Positions 6,034-9,906 of a stretch of DNA of 9,906 nt are shown here, piece by piece (position 1 is the stretch's first letter; every line of letters begins with the position of its first letter). Location: assembly GCA_007128525.1 (NCBI GenBank), contig SKXG01000275.1:1-9906 (forward strand). Reading direction: 5' to 3'. The stretch is from Pseudomonadales bacterium (GTDB lineage: Bacteria > Pseudomonadota > Gammaproteobacteria > Pseudomonadales > Azotimanducaceae). Below the pieces are notes generated by a model. It was not told where the DNA came from. It did no database searches and saw only the letters and a program-made list of their open reading frames with translations. A program made the position numbers and the translations under genes.

Positions 6034-7338
6034 ATGCGCAGCCCGGCTCGTTTACGGATACCACCAGTTGCGCCGGATGAGGCGCTGTCAATGCGCTACC
6101 AGCTGGTGCGGCAGACGACTCGAACTCTGGCCGAACCGCTGTCTGAGGAAGACTGTGCGTTGCAGTCGATGCCGGATGCCAGCCCGGTCAAGTGGCACCT
6201 GGCGCATACCAGCTGGTTCTTCGAGACCTTCGTGCTGGCGCCGCACGATCCTGGTTACCAGATTTTCGATCCAGCTTATCGCGTCCTCTTCAATTCCTAT
6301 TACAACGCCGTTGGTGACAAACACCCGCGACCTGAACGTGGTCTGTTGTCGCGACCATCGTTGGAAGATGTGAAGGCGTATCGAGCACATGTTGATGCGG
6401 CCATGCTGAATATCTTGCGGGCAGGCGTGACGGACAGCGCCCTGCACGCCTTGGTTGAGCTGGGCTTGCAGCACGAGCAGCAGCATCAGGAACTGATCCT
6501 GACCGACGTTAAGCACCTGTTGTCCCTCAACCCCTTGCGTCCGGTTTACCACGCATCCTGGCCGTTGACGCCGGTACAGGGCTCAGATGCGGCATGGCAG
6601 GGCTTTGACGGTGGCCTCTGCCAGATTGGGCATGGCGGGGCTGGCTTTGCCTTCGACAATGAGGGGCCCCGCCATAAAGTCTGGTTGGCGCCCTTTGAAT
6701 TGGCCACACGACCAGTGACCCATGGCGAGTTTCAGCAGTTTGTCGAAGATGGCGGCTATCAACGGCCAGAGCTGTGGCTGGCGGCAGGTTGGGATCACCG
6801 CTGCGCGGAGCACTGGGAGGCGCCGGCTTATTGGCATCGGCTGGACGGACGCTGGCACAGTTTCACCCTGCACGGTCTTGTGCCGCTCGATCCCCATACG
6901 CCGATCTGCCACCTGAGCTTCTATGAGGCCGACGCCTATGCACGATGGGTAGGTGCACGACTACCAACGGAAGCCGAGTGGGAAATCGCCGCGCAGTGTG
7001 CCGGCGGCCCGGAAAATTTCCTGGAGTCCGCAGCGCTGCACCCGATGCCGGCGCAGGTTCCGCCTGAACCCGGTACCCTGGGGCAGATGTTTGGCGATGT
7101 CTGGGAATGGACCCGGAGTGACTACGCGCCTTATCCAGGGTACCAGCCCTGGTCTGGAGCCGTGGGAGAATACAACGGTAAGTTCATGAGTGGTCAGTAC
7201 GTGTTGCGCGGTGGTTCCTGTGCGACGCCAGGCAGCCACATTCGCGTCACATACCGGAACTTCTTTCCACCCCAGGCACGCTGGCAGTTCTCCGGCTTGC
7301 GGTTGGCACGCGATGCATCGCATGGGTCAGAAGGCTGA
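6034..7338 (+). CDS. egtB: EgtB-type iron(II) sulfoxide synthase (ergothioneine biosynthesis)
   Basis: EgtB joins a sulfur donor (cysteine or gamma-glutamylcysteine) to the imidazole of hercynine using O2 and iron, the central step of ergothioneine synthesis. The 434-residue protein has the expected order: an N-terminal DinB-like bundle (about 20-160) with WHLAHTSWFFE (54-64) and HEQQH (147-151), giving the three-His iron site H58, H147 and H151, then a formylglycine-generating-enzyme-like domain (about 180-427) with ARLPTEAEWE (308-317), GDVWEWT (354-360) and YVLRGGSCATP (389-399), ending YRNFFPPQARWQFSGLRLA. A Tyr pair in FNSYYN (Y89, Y90) resembles the active-site tyrosines of the cysteine-using Chloracidobacterium-type enzymes. 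I place the start at ATG 6034 because AGGAG at 6023-6027 sits 6 bases upstream; the in-frame ATG at 5974 lacks a site and would add 20 unlike residues. It follows norD by 84 bp. No egtD or egtC is nearby. The selenoneine enzyme SenA is a close homologue and an alternative, but senB and senC are not seen. Confidence 0.9.
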   Translation: MRSPARLRIPPVAPDEALSMRYQLVRQTTRTLAEPLSEEDCALQSMPDASPVKWHLAHTSWFFETFVLAPHDPGYQIFDPAYRVLFNSYYNAVGDKHPRPERGLLSRPSLEDVKAYRAHVDAAMLNILRAGVTDSALHALVELGLQHEQQHQELILTDVKHLLSLNPLRPVYHASWPLTPVQGSDAAWQGFDGGLCQIGHGGAGFAFDNEGPRHKVWLAPFELATRPVTHGEFQQFVEDGGYQRPELWLAAGWDHRCAEHWEAPAYWHRLDGRWHSFTLHGLVPLDPHTPICHLSFYEADAYARWVGARLPTEAEWEIAAQCAGGPENFLESAALHPMPAQVPPEPGTLGQMFGDVWEWTRSDYAPYPGYQPWSGAVGEYNGKFMSGQYVLRGGSCATPGSHIRVTYRNFFPPQARWQFSGLRLARDASHGSEG

Positions 7339-7354
7339 ATCGGGGCTTTAGCGT

Positions 7355-8485
7355 ATGAAGTTGTGGTTGAAGGTGCTGATTGGCGTCGTTGTCGTCTTGT
7401 CGCTCATTGCCCTGTATCTGTTCAATCCCCGCTTGCCGGTTCCGGGCGGTGAAGCAAGCGCAGCGCTATATGCGCCGGGCAATCTGGGTGTCACACAGGA
7501 GGCGATCTCGCTGGTTGATGAGTCGCGTCCCACAGCTGCCAACGGTGACTTTGCGGGGAGCCCGGTTCGTGAACTGGACGGCTACGTCTGGTATCCGAAA
7601 GACGTCAGTACGGCGCCTTTCCCGCTGATCGTCTACAGTCATGGCTTTATGTCGTCGGTTGCAGAGCCGGGTGACCTGGTCGCGTTTCTGGTGCCCAAAG
7701 GCTATGTCGTGGTGGCCGTAAACCATCCGCTCAGTCATGGTGGCGCGCCCGGTGGCCCTGTGGTCAGTGATGTCATCAATCAGGCGGGCGACGTGTCGTT
7801 CGTGATTGATGCCATGCTGGCAAGGAGTGCTAATTCGGGAGACAGTCTGCATGGCCTGGTGGATGCATCGCGAATTGCTGCGGTAGGCTTGTCACTCGGG
7901 GGGTTAACGACGCAGTTGGCCGCGTTTCACCGGGAACGACGCGATCCGCGAATTCGCGCTGCTGTGTCCATGGCAGGTCCAAGCGCACAACTGTCACGAC
8001 ACTTCTTTGCCGGCACAGACACACCGTTCATGAAGGTTGCGGGTAGCGCTGATGCCATTGTTCCCTACGAAGAAAACGCTGCACCCATTCCCGAGAAGCA
8101 CCCTGACAGTACATTGGTAACGCTTGATCGGGGTTCACACGTTGGCTTCGCGGGGCAGGCCGCAACCATATTTCGCTGGTTTCGTCATCCCGATCGGCTG
8201 GTGTGTCCGATGTTGCGGCGTGCGCGAAACGCAGGTGATGCTGAGGCGGCACCTATGCTGGCGCCTGATCCGGAGAACGGCATAACAGATGCCGGTGTGG
8301 CAGGCTGCACGATGGAAACCTATGAGCGCGCCATGCGTCCGCTTCAGCAACAGATGCTGACCAGGCTGTCATTGCTGGCCTTTCTTGAACGCGAGCTTTC
8401 CAACGACCCGGCACGGCGACAACAGATGCAGGCGTATCTGTCCAGCCAGCTGGCGGAAGAGAACCCGGGCTTGACGGTGCATTAA
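7355..8485 (+). CDS. Membrane-anchored or exported alpha/beta hydrolase
   Basis: A 376-residue alpha/beta-hydrolase of the dienelactone hydrolase/PAF-acetylhydrolase-like type. Residues about 5-23 form a strong hydrophobic helix after a short basic start (MKLWLK), so the enzyme is probably anchored in, or exported across, the inner membrane. Catalytic elements: oxyanion segment YSHGFMS (94-100), nucleophile elbow GLSLGG (S180), acid D233 in GSADAIVP and H262 in GSHVGF. A C-terminal extension of about 100 residues follows. Its only two cysteines are C284 and C318 within that extension, which suits a disulfide in an oxidising periplasm. The start is 16 bp after the egtB stop with only a weak GGGG upstream, consistent with co-transcription. 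Substrate unknown; esterase or lipase-like action is the safest statement. It converges on the MATE gene. Confidence 0.85.
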   Translation: MKLWLKVLIGVVVVLSLIALYLFNPRLPVPGGEASAALYAPGNLGVTQEAISLVDESRPTAANGDFAGSPVRELDGYVWYPKDVSTAPFPLIVYSHGFMSSVAEPGDLVAFLVPKGYVVVAVNHPLSHGGAPGGPVVSDVINQAGDVSFVIDAMLARSANSGDSLHGLVDASRIAAVGLSLGGLTTQLAAFHRERRDPRIRAAVSMAGPSAQLSRHFFAGTDTPFMKVAGSADAIVPYEENAAPIPEKHPDSTLVTLDRGSHVGFAGQAATIFRWFRHPDRLVCPMLRRARNAGDAEAAPMLAPDPENGITDAGVAGCTMETYERAMRPLQQQMLTRLSLLAFLERELSNDPARRQQMQAYLSSQLAEENPGLTVH

Positions 8486-8539
8486 CCCGCAGGCACTTTG
8501 ATCGAGAGCTTGTACTCAAAAGTCCGTCAAGGCTTGGCT
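8486..8539. other. Convergent intergenic gap, no clear terminator
   Basis: These 54 bases separate the stops of the hydrolase and the MATE gene. A small stem, GCTTG (8532-8536) with CAAGC (8541-8545), spans the end of the MATE gene. It has only five pairs and no T-run on either strand. Nothing else is visible. Confidence 0.4.
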
Positions 8540-9906
8540 TCAAGCACCATGAAGTTTGGCGTTTCTGTTGCCTGGCCGGGTCGTCCGCCACAGCCGCCAT
8601 CCCATTAGGCCAGCAACAACCGTCAGTCCCACCGACAGGCCGATCCAGAATCCATAAACACCAAAGCCGGGCCCAATCCATCCGAACCCGAGCGTTGCGC
8701 CGAGCGGCAATGCCACGCCCCAAAAGCCGAACAGTGCGATCAGCATGGGTACCCGGGTGTCCTTGTATCCGCGCAGGCAGCCGACGGCTGTCGCCTGGGC
8801 GCTGTCGACAATCAGGTAAAGCGCCACGAACAGAATCAGTTGCGCCGCGAGCGCGGCCACCGATGCCTCACGCGAAGCAAAGCCTGCGATCAGGTTGTTG
8901 ACGAACAGCAGGAGGACGCCGACCAGAACCGCAAATCCCAATGATGCTGCCATCGCCGTGCCAGCGGCCAGTCTTGCACCATCGGGGCGCCCAGCGCCCA
9001 ATTCATGTCCCACCCGGATGGTCGCTGCCATGCCTATACCCAGCGGAATCATAAAGGCCATTCCATTGGTCATCATGGCAATCTGGTGGCCGGCCACATA
9101 TTCGGCGCCAAAGCGCGCGATCATCAGGGTCACCAGCGAAAAGGCGGCGATCTCGAAGAAGGCGGTGAGGCCAATCGGTACCCCTAGCGTTACAAGTGCC
9201 CAAATCCGGCGCCAGTCCGGCCAAGAAAACCGGTCGAACAGGCCGGTTCGCCGGAAAGCCCTGTGGCGCACAATCAGCAGCATCGCCAGGGCCTGAAACC
9301 ACATGACGATGGCCGTCGCATAGCCGCATCCGACACCGCCGAGGGCCGGCATGCCCAGGTGGCCGTAGATGAACACCCAGTTCAGCAGCAGTTTCAGGGC
9401 CAGGGCGGTACCAATAACCAGCATCGCCGGCAGCGTCTGGCCCTGACCGTCACAGAAAAACCGGAATACCAGGAACAGCAGCATACCGGGCAGGCCGTAA
9501 GACATGGCCCGCAGATAGTCCGTGCTGATGGCGGTCGCTGCAGGGTCTGCACCAAGCAGCTCATAGAAGGGGCCAACGTTGCGAATCACTACGATAACGA
9601 GCGTAGCGATCAACGCGGCAACCCAAATTCCCTGGCGAGTGACTTCACCCACATCGCTGATTCGCCCCCCGCCGTGGAGTTGGGCGATGGTCGGCGTCAG
9701 CGCCATCAGAGTACCGTTCAGCAGCAGCAGCGTCGGCCAGAGTACATTGCCGCCGAGCGCCACGCCGGCCAGGTCTTCGGCACTGACGCGCCCGGCCATG
9801 ATGGTGTCCATGACCGCCATCGACATCTGCAGGAACTGGCCGAGCACGATGGGGCTGCCCAGTGCCACCAGATGACGCAGTTCGACAACGCGGGGGTGGG
9901 CGGTTG
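8540..9906 (-). CDS. MATE-family multidrug/cation efflux transporter (NorM-like), 5' end outside window
   Basis: Twelve-helix inner-membrane antiporter of the MATE family, which exports organic cations, dyes or drugs in exchange for Na+ or H+. The reading frame is open to the right edge and its visible N-terminus reads PRVVELRHLVALGSPIVLGQ, so the true start lies beyond 9906; an internal GTG at 9868 would cut off part of the first conserved helix region. Family marks include SMAVMDTIMAGRVS after the first helix, GHQIAMMTNGMAFMIPLGIGMAA in the second half (as two blocks), RVGHELGAGRPDGA, and the loop GCLRGYKDTRVPM. About 454 residues are visible, close to a full-length family member, so only a few residues should be missing. 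The gene ends with TGA at 8542-8540, converging on the hydrolase. NorM-type is likely from these motifs; the substrate cannot be told. The name NorM refers to norfloxacin and has no link to nitric oxide. Confidence 0.94.
   Translation of the reverse strand, partial: TAHPRVVELRHLVALGSPIVLGQFLQMSMAVMDTIMAGRVSAEDLAGVALGGNVLWPTLLLLNGTLMALTPTIAQLHGGGRISDVGEVTRQGIWVAALIATLVIVVIRNVGPFYELLGADPAATAISTDYLRAMSYGLPGMLLFLVFRFFCDGQGQTLPAMLVIGTALALKLLLNWVFIYGHLGMPALGGVGCGYATAIVMWFQALAMLLIVRHRAFRRTGLFDRFSWPDWRRIWALVTLGVPIGLTAFFEIAAFSLVTLMIARFGAEYVAGHQIAMMTNGMAFMIPLGIGMAATIRVGHELGAGRPDGARLAAGTAMAASLGFAVLVGVLLLFVNNLIAGFASREASVAALAAQLILFVALYLIVDSAQATAVGCLRGYKDTRVPMLIALFGFWGVALPLGATLGFGWIGPGFGVYGFWIGLSVGLTVVAGLMGWRLWRTTRPGNRNAKLHGA

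Noticed and set aside
6034..7338. OvoA (ovothiol synthase)
   Set aside because: OvoA is much longer because of a C-terminal methyltransferase domain, which is absent from this 434-residue protein.
8532..8545. Intrinsic terminator between the hydrolase and the MATE gene
   Set aside because: The stem has only five pairs and no T-run follows on either strand.
9866..9868. GTG as the MATE start
   Set aside because: The frame continues upstream to the window edge with family-like sequence (PRVVELRHL), so the true start is outside.
8540..9906. Functional link between the MATE gene (NorM-like) and the nor operon
   Set aside because: The similarity of names is accidental; NorM refers to norfloxacin efflux, and the gene is on the opposite strand with its own upstream region.

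Overview
The window carries a complete norCBQD nitric oxide reductase operon, followed on the same strand by an ergothioneine-type sulfoxide synthase (EgtB) and a membrane-anchored alpha/beta hydrolase. Acyl-CoA metabolism genes lie on the left and a MATE efflux transporter on the right. Gene density is high, codon use looks moderately GC-rich throughout, and there are no insertion sequences, tRNAs, rRNAs or CRISPR arrays. The protein families suggest a denitrifying or NO-detoxifying proteobacterium, most likely a gammaproteobacterium. That placement is inference; nothing in the window fixes the taxon.

Left end (1-1350): the first 30 codons of a class III CoA-transferase (CaiB/BaiF type) run off the left edge on the minus strand. 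A divergent double-hotdog MaoC/FAS1-like dehydratase (230-1123) reads the other way. The 137-bp gap between them holds a credible minus-strand sigma70 promoter and two overlapping, mutually exclusive inverted repeats. A gene-free stretch of 227 bp (1124-1350) then precedes norC and contains five consecutive perfect inverted repeats, which look like the control region of the nor operon.

Centre (1351-5949): norC (membrane-anchored cytochrome c), norB (catalytic heme b/heme b3/FeB subunit, GTG start), norQ (AAA+ ATPase, overlapping norB by 4 bp) and norD (VWA/MIDAS protein, 5 bp downstream). NorCB reduces 2 NO to N2O. NorQ and NorD are the chaperone pair thought to insert the non-heme iron. norE, norF, a nitrite reductase and a recognisable NO-responsive regulator are not in the window.

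Right (6034-9906): egtB follows norD by 84 bp, and the hydrolase follows egtB by 16 bp, so both could be read from the nor operon. No egtD histidine methyltransferase accompanies egtB here. The hydrolase converges on a MATE-family exporter on the minus strand, whose start lies just beyond the right edge.

The most unusual points are the link between NO reductase and EgtB plus an uncharacterised exported hydrolase, and the dense array of dyads upstream of norC. No wholly new system can be demonstrated from the sequence alone.
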